Notes under the pieces: model-generated
Told to the model about the DNA's origin: nothing
Database searches by the model: none
Seen by the model: the letters and a program-made list of their open reading frames with translations, nothing else
Program-made: the position numbers and the translations under genes
Shown here: one piece after another, positions 56,201-63,069 of the stretch
Layout: every line of letters begins with the position of its first letter
How positions within the stretch are numbered: position 1 is the stretch's first letter
From: Streptomyces buecherae
GTDB taxonomy: Bacteria > Actinomycetota > Actinomycetes > Streptomycetales > Streptomycetaceae
Length of the DNA: 64,000 bases
Direction: 5' to 3'
NCBI RefSeq assembly: GCF_014295035.1
Contig: NZ_CP060404.1
Span: 786,001-850,000 of the forward strand

Positions 56201-56358
56201 ATGGCGAAGCCCAAGCGGTTCTGCGGCCCGCGTTTGGTCAGGATCAGTTCGACCTCGGACTCGGTGAGGTCGAAGAAGGCCAGCAGGCCCGCTGGCAAGC
56301 CTCCTTCGGGGATCGACGGGTAATCCCGGCCCAGGGGATAGCTCGGGCTGGTGCTCAT
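53257..56358 (-). CDS. tnpA: Tn3-family transposase
   Basis: 1033 residues, full length for TnpA. N-terminal ESEVELILTKRGPQNRLGFA is the Tn3-family start; conserved later blocks include YVIDNFLRPDYLEALNNRLL and the catalytic region MASVDGQRM...SRHGQRHELAAKIYHGTEDRIHRYQ. No resolvase (tnpR) or clear inverted repeats were identified, so the element may be incomplete or using the adjacent recombinases. ATG 56358 with GCGAGGCG upstream. Divergent from the next cassette by 197 bp. Confidence 0.92.
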   Translation of the reverse strand: MSTSPSYPLGRDYPSIPEGGLPAGLLAFFDLTESEVELILTKRGPQNRLGFAIQLTCLRSLGRLPKPQEIASLPRPVVEHVAAQLDISDGVAVLSTYGSHDGLTRRHAKEIRSACGWKPYSKGEAALKSMLVSRATYTEEGVKALLRRAVAWLREQRIELPGERTLTDLVRSVRGATDQEMWQALLAPYVDRLSELDRLTAVPDNERKSPLAELQRGPGKPAWTNLARAFARNNEVQSLGLPPADTRVFSPRRLSYLARFATEHEVQRTKRRAATVATVARLTETTADDAVDMLVHLIANDLIGRARRKTEKERSAIFPDLAHSAAVMREVGKDLLDARHEKVDTETGEIIPPVADTMTVREFLDQLEDLPAFEAAVTVAGELAPAMGSDSEEARRTKMIKRIDLLKTYLPHIVGGLAYRHGTPEARHVLDALWSLTDLIDRPAISRAEADERLLTGSWKELALRAPHLSPDMVDTAAYAFCVVERFYSRLQRREIFVEGASKWGNPEADLPSPTEWAALRASVSKSLGLPLDAVAHLKRLGQELHTKTRAIAERLPKDRQFQLSDGGRLVLSTAPLPQDPRLRKVTAELAGWLPKGDLPQLILEVLTWTKGTEVFTTPSGEPPRQCDFDITLSAALVALGCNVGVEAVAGNFPALDRRHITYVIDNFLRPDYLEALNNRLLARQSQLAVAASWNGGHMASVDGQRMVAPPSAIQARLSPHGTAHVTHLTLLSDQAMGLTNKVVAGSVHTCLHVLDVLNDRRTSALKATSTRSQNRQQEHQKIVAEASPHQEIIFGLLALSGYTYTPTAADVTDMSLARMDTAADEDYGPLQHVTRNKIDSALIERHWDDMLRLVGAVHLGRVRSADAIRMVIRNGSPTPLGKALAHYGKIFKTAHILDLIDNPDYRRQIETQSSRHGQRHELAAKIYHGTEDRIHRYQTGMEEQLGALGLIVNMVVLFNTAYIDLFLQKKASHLRPVPDEVVRSLSPFLYRHIHMKGRYAFEMPELSDISMRAVEDLDEGPYDVTDDNLVAN

Positions 56359-56427
56359 CTTGTACGCCTCGCTGCAAATCCGACTACGACGACGAGCAGA
56401 TTCAAGGCATGCGGCGCGGTCAGTCAA
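53257..56427 (-). mobile_element. Tn3-family transposon remnant
   Basis: Defined only by its transposase gene; ends not delimited. It lies inside the larger integrative element, next to a passenger-like cassette. Confidence 0.5.
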
Positions 56428-56555
56428 ACGGCTGCGCCACCGGTTCAGCGCCTAGCACACGGTTCTGCAATATTCGTCGTCGAAGAAATTTCGGCTGGTC
56501 CGATCCGGGGATACGTGGCGCCCACGGCAGCTGGGGCCGCTTACGGTCCTCGGCC

Positions 56556-57461
56556 ATGGAGAACGTATGGATCCAGCCGGGCGGGACCACCGGTCCCGGC
56601 TACACCGAGGATCAGCTCAGACGCGCGAGAACCTTCGCCGAGACGGACATCCGGGCATCACGGGCACAGTTGGCGGCCCGCTTTGGCCTCGGTGACGTCT
56701 GTGCCGAGATCGCCGACGGGACAGCACCCGGCGCAAGCATCGCCTTGGAACAGCTGGCCCACCAGCTCGGGTACGCGACGGAGACACTGGAGAAATACCT
56801 TCGGGTTACGCGCCTCGCAGGAACCGCACTTCGCGAACGCCTGCTCGCCTCCGCCGTCCACGTCCCGTGGAGGTGCGTGACCACCGCCTGCGTCACCGAT
56901 CCCCAAGAGCGGGCCCGACGCATCACGTTGCTGCTCGAACTACTCGACACTGCAGAGCGGGCGGGATGGCCCGTTTCACTGGATGCGGCACAGTACCGCC
57001 TGACATTGGGCCTGGCGAGCGGAGCCGAGCCTCCCGCAGAGATCGTTGCGCAGCTCGACCGAGAAGAAGTTCGCGAGGCCGTCCTGGCCGAGCTGACCAA
57101 GAGTCCGGCGGCAGTGCTGGCCGTGCTGCGGGAGCCCGCAGTGCGGGAAGTGCTGAAGGACCAGGACGTCGCGCGTTACGTCCGCGCACAGATGCGACCG
57201 GCTCCCAGCGCGGACGAAGCCCTACTCGATGAGCTCGTCGGCAGTGAGGAACGCGACCCGCACGCCGACTGGACCATCCGCTACTTCGGACTGGTCCACA
57301 AGGCCAGAGAAATCTTGCTGCTCGGTCCTGAGGACTTCGTGGACGTCAACGACCCCGAGGTCTGGGAGTCCGTCGAGTCCATCCGCGACTCGGTCGCTTC
57401 CTGGGCCGACCGGGTCTTGCAGCAGCGTCCCCGCACCATCCGACTCCTGGCAGGAAAGTAG
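56556..57461 (+). CDS. Helix-turn-helix protein of unknown nuclease cassette (DUF6192-like layout)
   Basis: 301 residues. Residues about 35-70 (FGLGDVCAEIADGTAPGASI, LEQLAHQLGYATETLEKYLR) look like a helix-turn-helix; later VREAVLAELTKSPAAVLAVL and REPAVREVLKDQDVARYVRA repeat as in DUF6192-type actinobacterial DNA-binding proteins. No catalytic site. First gene of a four-gene run. ATG 56556 has no strong ribosome site. Could bind DNA at the element or recruit the nuclease further down. Confidence 0.55.
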   Translation: MENVWIQPGGTTGPGYTEDQLRRARTFAETDIRASRAQLAARFGLGDVCAEIADGTAPGASIALEQLAHQLGYATETLEKYLRVTRLAGTALRERLLASAVHVPWRCVTTACVTDPQERARRITLLLELLDTAERAGWPVSLDAAQYRLTLGLASGAEPPAEIVAQLDREEVREAVLAELTKSPAAVLAVLREPAVREVLKDQDVARYVRAQMRPAPSADEALLDELVGSEERDPHADWTIRYFGLVHKAREILLLGPEDFVDVNDPEVWESVESIRDSVASWADRVLQQRPRTIRLLAGK

Positions 57462-57467
57462 AAACAG

Positions 57468-58190
57468 ATGCCCAGCGCCGCAGGCCGCTACTCCAACAAC
57501 GTACGTGACGTCCTCGACCGTGAAGCCCTCCGCTGCATTCTCGCCGGCGGGAGCGAGGGTGAGCAGTTCTCCCGGCTACAGGGGATCGTCCGATCGAAGA
57601 TCAAAGTGCTGTCGGCCGAGTACCACGCGGTGTTCGACCGCGCGGTGAAGTCGATGTGCACCACCTCCTTCAACAAGGTCACCAAAGAGATCCGACTCGC
57701 TGCCCTGGCCGGACCGCCCGGCCCTTCGCGCACCGAACCCACCCTCCAGGGCCCCGGCTGCGGCACCACCCCCACCGCCCCGGACGACGCCAGCGTTCCC
57801 GGTCCACGCGCCGGCGCCACCGACGACCAGGTCGTCGCGAAAGTTGTACTCGGCGAGGGGGGCGAACTGACGGAGAAGACCGCTCGGCAACTCGTACTGC
57901 AAGACCTCGACCGCATCATCGACGTCTTGCCCTCTCTTGCCGAACGCGACTTCAGGGAGGCCGACCGACTCGACCAGCAGGCCAAAGAGTCCACCCAAGG
58001 TGCAAAAAGGCACCGGGCGCGTGGAAACCGCATCCTCGCCCTAGTCAAACGCTACGACCGTCTAGTCGCCGGCATCGACAGCCTTCCTGGCATCTTCACA
58101 GTCGCCGACTTGCTCACCGAAGTCGGGCCGCAGGCCCTCGGCCTGGACGAGGACGACGCCGAACTCCTCCTCTATGCAGGCGCCCTATGA
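57468..58190 (+). CDS. Unknown protein, second gene of cassette
   Basis: 240 residues with an N-terminal alpha-helical half (YSNNVRDVLDREALRCILAG) and a Pro/Thr/Gly-rich linker (residues about 85-115) before a second helical half. Not recognised. ATG 57468, 6 nt after the previous stop; its stop overlaps the next start (ATGA). Confidence 0.55.
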   Translation: MPSAAGRYSNNVRDVLDREALRCILAGGSEGEQFSRLQGIVRSKIKVLSAEYHAVFDRAVKSMCTTSFNKVTKEIRLAALAGPPGPSRTEPTLQGPGCGTTPTAPDDASVPGPRAGATDDQVVAKVVLGEGGELTEKTARQLVLQDLDRIIDVLPSLAERDFREADRLDQQAKESTQGAKRHRARGNRILALVKRYDRLVAGIDSLPGIFTVADLLTEVGPQALGLDEDDAELLLYAGAL

Positions 58191-58660
58191 CCGAGTCTGC
58201 GTGGCACAAGGAGATCAAAGGATGGGGCGTGGCCACCGAGATCTCCCTCGGCAACCGCCGCGCCGACTGCCAACTGCACTGCGGGAAGCGGGCTGAGGTC
58301 CAGGCCCGCCCGCTTCCACCCGCCGAAGTCGCCGGCCGGGAAGCACACGCCGACTTGTGGATCCTGGACTGCCGTGACGCTCACCGCTCGCAACGCCTGA
58401 TGGTCTGGAACGACTCGCGGTTCGGCACCCTGTTGCGCTGGGAACGTCCGTGGCAGGGCTTCGGCGTCGCCAAGCGTCCGGTTTTCCTCAACCTTGAGCT
58501 CGATCTCCGCACAGGCCACGGCACCTTCGTGCAGGTGAACCGCTGGGTCTTCGATAGCCGCCAGGCCACGGGTACTGGTCAGATCCACACCGCCTGCACC
58601 CTCAGGTTCTGGATGCGCTACGGCCTACCGCCGCAGGAACACGTGGCGGTGGCACTATGA
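58187..58660 (+). CDS. CoiA-like PD-(D/E)XK nuclease candidate
   Basis: 157 residues. N-terminus WHKEIKGWGVATEISLG then NRRADCQLHCGKRAEVQA gives Glu18...Asp27...Glu37-x-Gln39, the pattern of CoiA/restriction-endonuclease-like folds in which the E-x-Q strand replaces E-x-K. CoiA-like proteins function in competence; similar domains occur in defence and mobile cassettes. Translationally coupled (ATGA) with both neighbours. Confidence 0.55.
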   Translation: MTESAWHKEIKGWGVATEISLGNRRADCQLHCGKRAEVQARPLPPAEVAGREAHADLWILDCRDAHRSQRLMVWNDSRFGTLLRWERPWQGFGVAKRPVFLNLELDLRTGHGTFVQVNRWVFDSRQATGTGQIHTACTLRFWMRYGLPPQEHVAVAL

Positions 58661-58971
58661 GCCTGCTCCACTCCCACGGCCTGCGCCACCGCACGGTCAC
58701 GATCGAACTGGATGGTGTCCTAGAACAGCTGCCAGTCGAGTACCACCCAACTGGTCCGCTCGTAGGGCGCATGGTGACCGCCCCCGCCTTCCACGCCCGG
58801 TCCCGGTTCGACGAATGCCCCGTGCCGGTCTCAATGCCGCTGCACCGCCCAACAGCCCTCACCGACCGGCGGCTGATCGTCGTAGACAACCTGTCCGAGC
58901 AGTGGGTCATGGGTTTCAGCGTCCACCATCACGGACAGCTCTACCGCATCACCGGCTTCTACCCCAAGTAG
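58657..58971 (+). CDS. Small unknown protein, last gene of cassette
   Basis: 104 residues, mostly beta-strand in character (TVTIELDGVLEQLPVEYH; LYRITGFYPK). ATG 58657 overlaps the upstream stop (ATGA). A hairpin terminator follows 135 bp downstream. No function recognised; could be an inhibitor or cofactor of the nuclease. Confidence 0.55.
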   Translation: MSLLHSHGLRHRTVTIELDGVLEQLPVEYHPTGPLVGRMVTAPAFHARSRFDECPVPVSMPLHRPTALTDRRLIVVDNLSEQWVMGFSVHHHGQLYRITGFYPK

Positions 58972-59106
58972 CGGCCCCATCAGCCTTTGCAGTCATCGGA
59001 CGCAGGAACTGCACTCACCCTGAAGCACTCGCCGGGTGCCAGACGCGCCCCTAGGGTCGATTTACAGTCCAAATCAAGCGCCCCACAGCAAGGGCCGCCT
59101 CGTGCA

Positions 59107-59138
59107 GTGCTCCCGTCAGCGCCTGCCGACGGGAGCAC
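59107..59138 (+). terminator. Terminator of the nuclease cassette
   Basis: GTGCTCCCGTC / GACGGGAGCAC, perfect 11-bp stem, 10-nt loop. Confidence 0.65.
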
Positions 59139-59283
59139 GCCGACGACCAAGGGGCTTCGCCACCGCAATACTGAGTCATCTACACCGGCGCTCGGCACAG
59201 ACCTTCTCGCTTTACGAGAGTCTCTCCGCAGCCCGGCAGGTGGTCTGAACAGCAGCGGAAGTCACCTGACATGCCATCAGAAC

Positions 59284-59322
59284 GAGCGTCAAATGAGCGT
59301 CACGAGCGTCATTTCAGCGTCA
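59284..59322. repeat. Right arm-type repeats
   Basis: GAGCGTCA at 59284, 59295 and 59304, plus CAGCGTCA at 59315, spaced 11, 9 and 11 bp and ending 71 bp inside copy 2. Same sequence and orientation as at the left end. Confidence 0.6.
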
Positions 59323-59393
59323 AGATATCGCCCGTAACGCCCACACCGCACATAATGCGCACGCACAAAACCGCAGGTCAGGAGCCCTTCGAG

Positions 59394-59437
59394 GCCGGTT
59401 CGAGGATGGCCACACACTCCACATGCTGCGTCATCGA
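59394..59437 (-). repeat. Attachment-like repeat copy 2
   Basis: Minus strand reads VDLFSMTQHVECVAILEPAS then KGS and a TGA stop, a complete TrmA C-terminal tail. 36 of 44 bases match copy 3 and 34 match copy 1. Proposed right attachment site of the element. Confidence 0.6.
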
Positions 59438-59556
59438 GAACAGGTCGACTGTCACGGTACCTTTCCTCGTCGAACAGGCACTGAGACCCAGCAGCTCTCC
59501 ACGGGCGGCCGCGCTTCATCGCATTGCCTCCTCCAGCGGCGGAGCCCCTGGGGGAC

Positions 59557-59580
59557 CGGCCGCACAAGACCGTGCGGCCG
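59557..59580 (-). terminator. Hairpin downstream of the IS110-type gene
   Basis: CGGCCGCAC / GTGCGGCCG, 9-bp stem with a 6-nt loop, about 115 bp beyond the transposase stop codon. Confidence 0.45.
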
Positions 59581-59694
59581 CGAAGAGCCGGGAAGACGCG
59601 TTAGCGCAGGGCAAGGCACTGTTCTGGTGGTAACCCCTGGTGAGCAGGTGCGGTAGGCGCTTCGCTTTCGGGGGGGGTGCCTCTATGTCTTTCG

Positions 59695-60897
59695 TCAAGC
59701 GGTGCGGGGGGTTTTGGGTTGGTAGAAGGTGCCGTCGCGGAGCATCGCGAACAGCACGTTGATCCGTTGGCGGGCTAGGCGGAGCAGTGCTTGTGTGTGG
59801 GTCTTGCCCCGTGCCCGGCATCGGTCGTAGTAGGTGCGGGATACGGGATCGTGCAGCGCAGCGAAAGCCGACAGGAACATTGCGCGTTTGAATTGACGGT
59901 TGCCGCCTTTGGGTGCGTGTTCGGCGTGGATCGAGGTCCCCGACGACTTGGTCGTCGGGGCAAGGCCGGCATAGGAGGCCAGGTGGGCAGCGGTGGGGAA
60001 GCTGGTGCCGTCGCCGACGGTGACGAGCAAGGTGGCGGCGGTCCTGACCGCGACTCCCGGAATCGAGGTCAGGACCGCGGAAAGAGGGTGGGCCTCCAGC
60101 AGTTGGCCGATTTGGGTTTCCAGGGCTCGTCGCTGTTCGTGGACGGCCGCGAGGGAACGGGCCAGGGACGGGATCACGAGGTCGAGGGTGCCGGTGCCCG
60201 GGACCACGACGGTCTGCTCGTCGAGCGCCTCGAACACCTCGTCGATCAGCCGTTGGGCCATGCGTGGAGCCTTGGGTCGGATCACCTCAACCAGCTTGCG
60301 GCGTCCGGCTTTGCGCAGGGCGAGGGGGGAGCCGTAGCGTTCCAGGAGCCAGGTCACCGCAGGGTGGTCCAGGCGCGGGCCCAGAACACGTTCCAGGCTG
60401 GGATGGAACTGGGTGAGCAGGCCGCGTATCCGGTTCGAGGTGCGGGTGGCCTCGGCTGCGAGATCTTGGTCGAAGCCCACCAGCACGGTCAGCTCGGCGG
60501 TGATCTCGTCGGTCAGTTCCAGCGAGCGCAGGGTGTGCGGCATGGTGCGGGCGGCGTCCGCGATCACCGCGGCGTCTTTGGCGTCGGTCTTCGCCTCGCC
60601 CGGGTAGAGGTCGGCGATCCGCCGCATGGATAGGCCGGGCAGGTAGGCGACCTTGCAGCCGGCGTCCCGGGCGACTGTGAGGGGGAGGGCTCCGATCGAG
60701 GCGGGCTGGTCCACGATCACCAGCACGGTGCCGAACTTGGCGGTCAGTTTGTCGAAGACGGCCCGCAGCTTGGGCTCGCTGTTGGGCAGTTGCCTGTCGA
60801 AGACCTTCTTCCCGGCCGGGGTCAGCCCGTGCCCGTGATGGGCGCTCTTGCCGACGTCTAGGCCGAGGAAGACGCCCGCATCGTCGGTGTAGTCCAA
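59695..60897 (-). CDS. IS110-family transposase (DEDD)
   Basis: 400 residues. N-terminal RuvC-like DEDD domain starts VFLGLDVGKSAHHGHG (first Asp), continues VLVIVDQPASIGALP and GEAKTDAKDAAVIADAARTM (the D-A-K-D-A signature of IS110 recombinases), and the C-terminal transposase_20 domain contains SVLTSIPGVAVRTAATLL, followed by LASYAGLAPTTKSSGTS with the catalytic serine and GNRQFKRAMFLSAFA. These enzymes recombine using a structured bridge RNA encoded in the element's non-coding end. Intact gene. Element ends not delimited. Confidence 0.93.
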   Translation of the reverse strand: MDYTDDAGVFLGLDVGKSAHHGHGLTPAGKKVFDRQLPNSEPKLRAVFDKLTAKFGTVLVIVDQPASIGALPLTVARDAGCKVAYLPGLSMRRIADLYPGEAKTDAKDAAVIADAARTMPHTLRSLELTDEITAELTVLVGFDQDLAAEATRTSNRIRGLLTQFHPSLERVLGPRLDHPAVTWLLERYGSPLALRKAGRRKLVEVIRPKAPRMAQRLIDEVFEALDEQTVVVPGTGTLDLVIPSLARSLAAVHEQRRALETQIGQLLEAHPLSAVLTSIPGVAVRTAATLLVTVGDGTSFPTAAHLASYAGLAPTTKSSGTSIHAEHAPKGGNRQFKRAMFLSAFAALHDPVSRTYYDRCRARGKTHTQALLRLARQRINVLFAMLRDGTFYQPKTPRTA

Positions 60898-60970
60898 CCC
60901 ATCCTCCCGAAGGGGTTCATGCGGTGCTGGCCAGGGCGTTGGCGTCGTATGCGCGCATCCACGTTATGCA

Positions 60971-61020
60971 GACCTGCCGCCTGCAAGCAGCCTGGCATTG
61001 CGCCAGGCCAGGCGGTAGTC
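60971..61020 (-). ncRNA. Candidate IS110 bridge-RNA hairpin
   Basis: Nested stems GAC/GTC, CCGCCTG/CAGGCGG (60977-60983, 61009-61015) and GCCTGGC/GCCAGGC (60990-60996, 61002-61008) upstream of the transposase start, with an internal asymmetric loop CAAGCA. IS110-group elements encode their bridge RNA in the 5' non-coding end, where this lies. Extent of the RNA is not defined. Confidence 0.5.
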
Positions 61021-61424
61021 GGACCTCTCATCAGCGTCTCCAACGGCGCCTCCCAGACCCGGTGACACCACCCCCCAGGTCATCCGTTCGACAGGGGGGA
61101 ACAGTCATGCCGGGCCCGGAGGCCAGCAGCCCTCTTGCAGGACCGCAGAAAACATAACGGGGGTGAGGGCACCGCATCGCAGGTCGCGAGGAGTGTTCCG
61201 TGTGCGGGACGCCGGCTCTCGCCGGTCAGCAAGAGGCGGAGTCGAGCCGCAGCCTGCGCTCGCACCTCGGCACCATGGCGGGTCGAGCGCGCAGAACCGC
61301 CCACCAAAACGGCCGCACCGACACCCCGTCGGTGTTACTGCCCGTCGTGGACGCCAACGCCCTCTTGAACACTCACACCGCACCTCACACGCATGGACAA
61401 AAGCGCCGGTCGAGATCTCTTTGT

Positions 61425-61468
61425 GGCCGGTTCAAGAATGGCGGCACACTCCGCGCGATGCGTCATCG
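61425..61468 (-). repeat. Attachment-like repeat copy 3
   Basis: Minus strand reads LSMTHRAECAAILEPATK. Together with the 50 bp to its left it matches copy 2 without gaps over 94 positions (72 identical), so it is a second, older element end. No GAGCGTCA arms are visible beside it. Confidence 0.55.
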
Positions 61469-61501
61469 ACAATGTGTGCCGGCGTGTCCCCCTTTCCGTC
61501 G

Positions 61502-61912
61502 CTATCGGCGGTGTCGGGGAGCGGAGCCGTGGCTGTTGAGTACCCAGGCGATCGCCTCGGCGCGCCCGCTGACGCCGAGCTTTCGGTAGACCATGTACAG
61601 GTTGTTCTTGACGGTACGTTCAGCGATGCCCAAGCGGCGCGAGATCGCTCTGTTTGAGGCGCCGGTGATCAATATGTCCAGGACCTGGCGTTCCCGGCGG
61701 GTCAATTGCGGATTGTTTCTCCGGGGCCGCTGTCTCGCTGATGTTGTGTCGTCATACGGGTCCGCAGCAGAGCCCGATCCCTGGGGCGACGTGGGACGGC
61801 ATGGGCCGTGCTCGGCGATGCCGCGAAGCAGGTCGGCTATCTCCTCGAGCGTGGTGATGATCTTTTCGTCGCGGGCATGCCGCGGCATGCCCGGTTCGGG
61901 GGGCGTGGCCAT
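61502..61912 (-). CDS. LuxR-type helix-turn-helix regulator
   Basis: 136 residues, no receiver or AHL domain; a short N-terminal region followed by the LuxR DNA-binding domain (QLTRRERQVLDILITGASNR, AISRRLGIAERTVKNNLYMV). Start ATG 61912 with AAGGAG upstream. It lies next to the NRPS locus and may be its cluster-situated regulator, though only by position. Confidence 0.75.
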   Translation of the reverse strand: MATPPEPGMPRHARDEKIITTLEEIADLLRGIAEHGPCRPTSPQGSGSAADPYDDTTSARQRPRRNNPQLTRRERQVLDILITGASNRAISRRLGIAERTVKNNLYMVYRKLGVSGRAEAIAWVLNSHGSAPRHRR

Positions 61913-62275
61913 GGCGACGGATTCTCCTTCAAGGATGCCCTCTTGAGTGATTCGGAAGCGGTTGCACTCAGCGCCCCGGAGGGACGAGCCGAGCTGGGAG
62001 CGGTGCCGGTGGTATACCCCACCCTCGTGTACCAAACCGGTAGGCCATCGATCGGGAGATCACCTCTTCCATCGCGTCTCTCCGTTCAGAGATTCAGGTG
62101 CATTCCGGTACCGCCGTTTCGGGGGCAGCCAGCAGCGACGGAGGCCGTGCGTTGCGTCCCGAAGTCACCGGTACCAGCCCGAAGGGACTATGTTCTCGGC
62201 CGTTTCGCATGAGGTCGAGCCGTCAACTCGGGATGCGCACAGCGTTTTCCACAACGAGCGCGACGAAGAGGAATC
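61913..62275. other. Gene-free divergent region
   Basis: 363 bp between the LuxR gene and the NRPS-side gene; should contain both promoters. No consensus promoter or operator stood out. Confidence 0.35.
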
Positions 62276-63016
62276 ATGGAATTACCGGCGCCACAGCAAG
62301 AAATCGGGAGCACAGCAGAAGAACTGATCCGGGAGCTCCGCAATCGGCACACGCGAAACACGCGTCAAACAGCCGAAGCACACCCCGGGCAGGACACCCA
62401 GGACTCGTCGTACGTCCGGGACAACGCCCTGCTGGACCTCGCCCGTCGCGGCGAGTTGACGAGGGAACACCTGCGCCGGCTGGTCACCGTGGATGCCCAG
62501 TGCCAGCGCACAGAACTCGCCGCGTACGCGCTGATGGCCACGCGTTTCCCACACCACCCGGCCTCCGATCTCTACGCCGGGTTGATCGGTCTGGTGGGCG
62601 CCGCCCAACCGTCCCTGGCCGACTGCGCGAGGTCCCTGGGCATGTCCGAGGACGACTTCCGGCGCGCCCCCAGGTCGTACCGCACCTACGCCTTCGACGC
62701 CATGCTGTCGTGGATCGCGCTCCAGGCCAGCCAGGCCGGCACCGGCCTCGCCCTGCACTCGGATCTCACCGTCTACCTGGGTGGTTGCGCGGAACTGGTA
62801 CGGGCGGTCCGCATGTCGGGGATTCCCGCGCCGGACGAGTTCCTGGCGCGTTACGGAACCGCTTCCGCGCCCGACCTCCTCGCGCTGGCCACGGAAACCA
62901 CGGACGACGGTCTGGGTCGCGGTGACGATCCCAGGACGGCCCTGCACACGGCATGGCTGTTGGAGAAGAGCATCGAGGACTTCTGGCGCGCCGCCGCCGA
63001 GCCCGCCACCGGCTGA
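62276..63016 (+). CDS. Unknown helical protein next to NRPS (TenA/PqqC-like?)
   Basis: 246 residues, all-helical, no signal peptide. Segments GELTREHLRRLVTVDAQCQR, TYAFDAMLSWIALQASQAGT and ALHTAWLLEKSIEDFWRAA recall TenA/PqqC-type (heme-oxygenase-like) bundles, but the fit is weak. ATG 62276 has GAGGAATC immediately upstream. 53 bp before the adenylation gene on the same strand, so probably co-transcribed; could hydroxylate or bind an amino-acid precursor. Confidence 0.5.
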   Translation: MELPAPQQEIGSTAEELIRELRNRHTRNTRQTAEAHPGQDTQDSSYVRDNALLDLARRGELTREHLRRLVTVDAQCQRTELAAYALMATRFPHHPASDLYAGLIGLVGAAQPSLADCARSLGMSEDDFRRAPRSYRTYAFDAMLSWIALQASQAGTGLALHSDLTVYLGGCAELVRAVRMSGIPAPDEFLARYGTASAPDLLALATETTDDGLGRGDDPRTALHTAWLLEKSIEDFWRAAAEPATG

Positions 63017-63069
63017 TCCGCCCATCGCCCTCGCACCGCCCGACAACCGTTCACGGATGAGAGGAACTC

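Larger units (their letters stand above)
44448..59437. mobile_element. Putative 15-kb integrative element targeting a trmA-type gene 3' end
   Basis: Bounded by two 44-bp copies of a segment matching the last codons of a TrmA-family methyltransferase gene (34 of 44 identical). Just inside both ends are direct GAGCGTCA repeats in the same orientation (two at 44575-44594, four at 59284-59322). Joining the ends would give a core flanked by arm repeats, as in a tyrosine-recombinase attP. The element carries its own int and xis, an ABC-3C-type conflict system, a Tn3-family transposase and an undescribed nuclease cassette. No transfer, replication or phage structural genes are visible, so it is mobilisable by itself at most as an integrative cassette. 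Confidence 0.6.
60898..61501. other. Gene-free stretch right of the IS110 element
   Basis: 604 bp; holds the candidate bridge-RNA hairpin and attachment-like copy 3. No supported gene. Confidence 0.4.

Noticed and set aside
56494..56535. GGGGATACG...CTTACGG as Tn3 end
   Set aside because: Faces away from tnpA and has no partner.
59284..59322. GAGCGTCA repeats as a CRISPR array
   Set aside because: Units are 8 bp with 1-3 bp gaps; no spacers and no cas genes.
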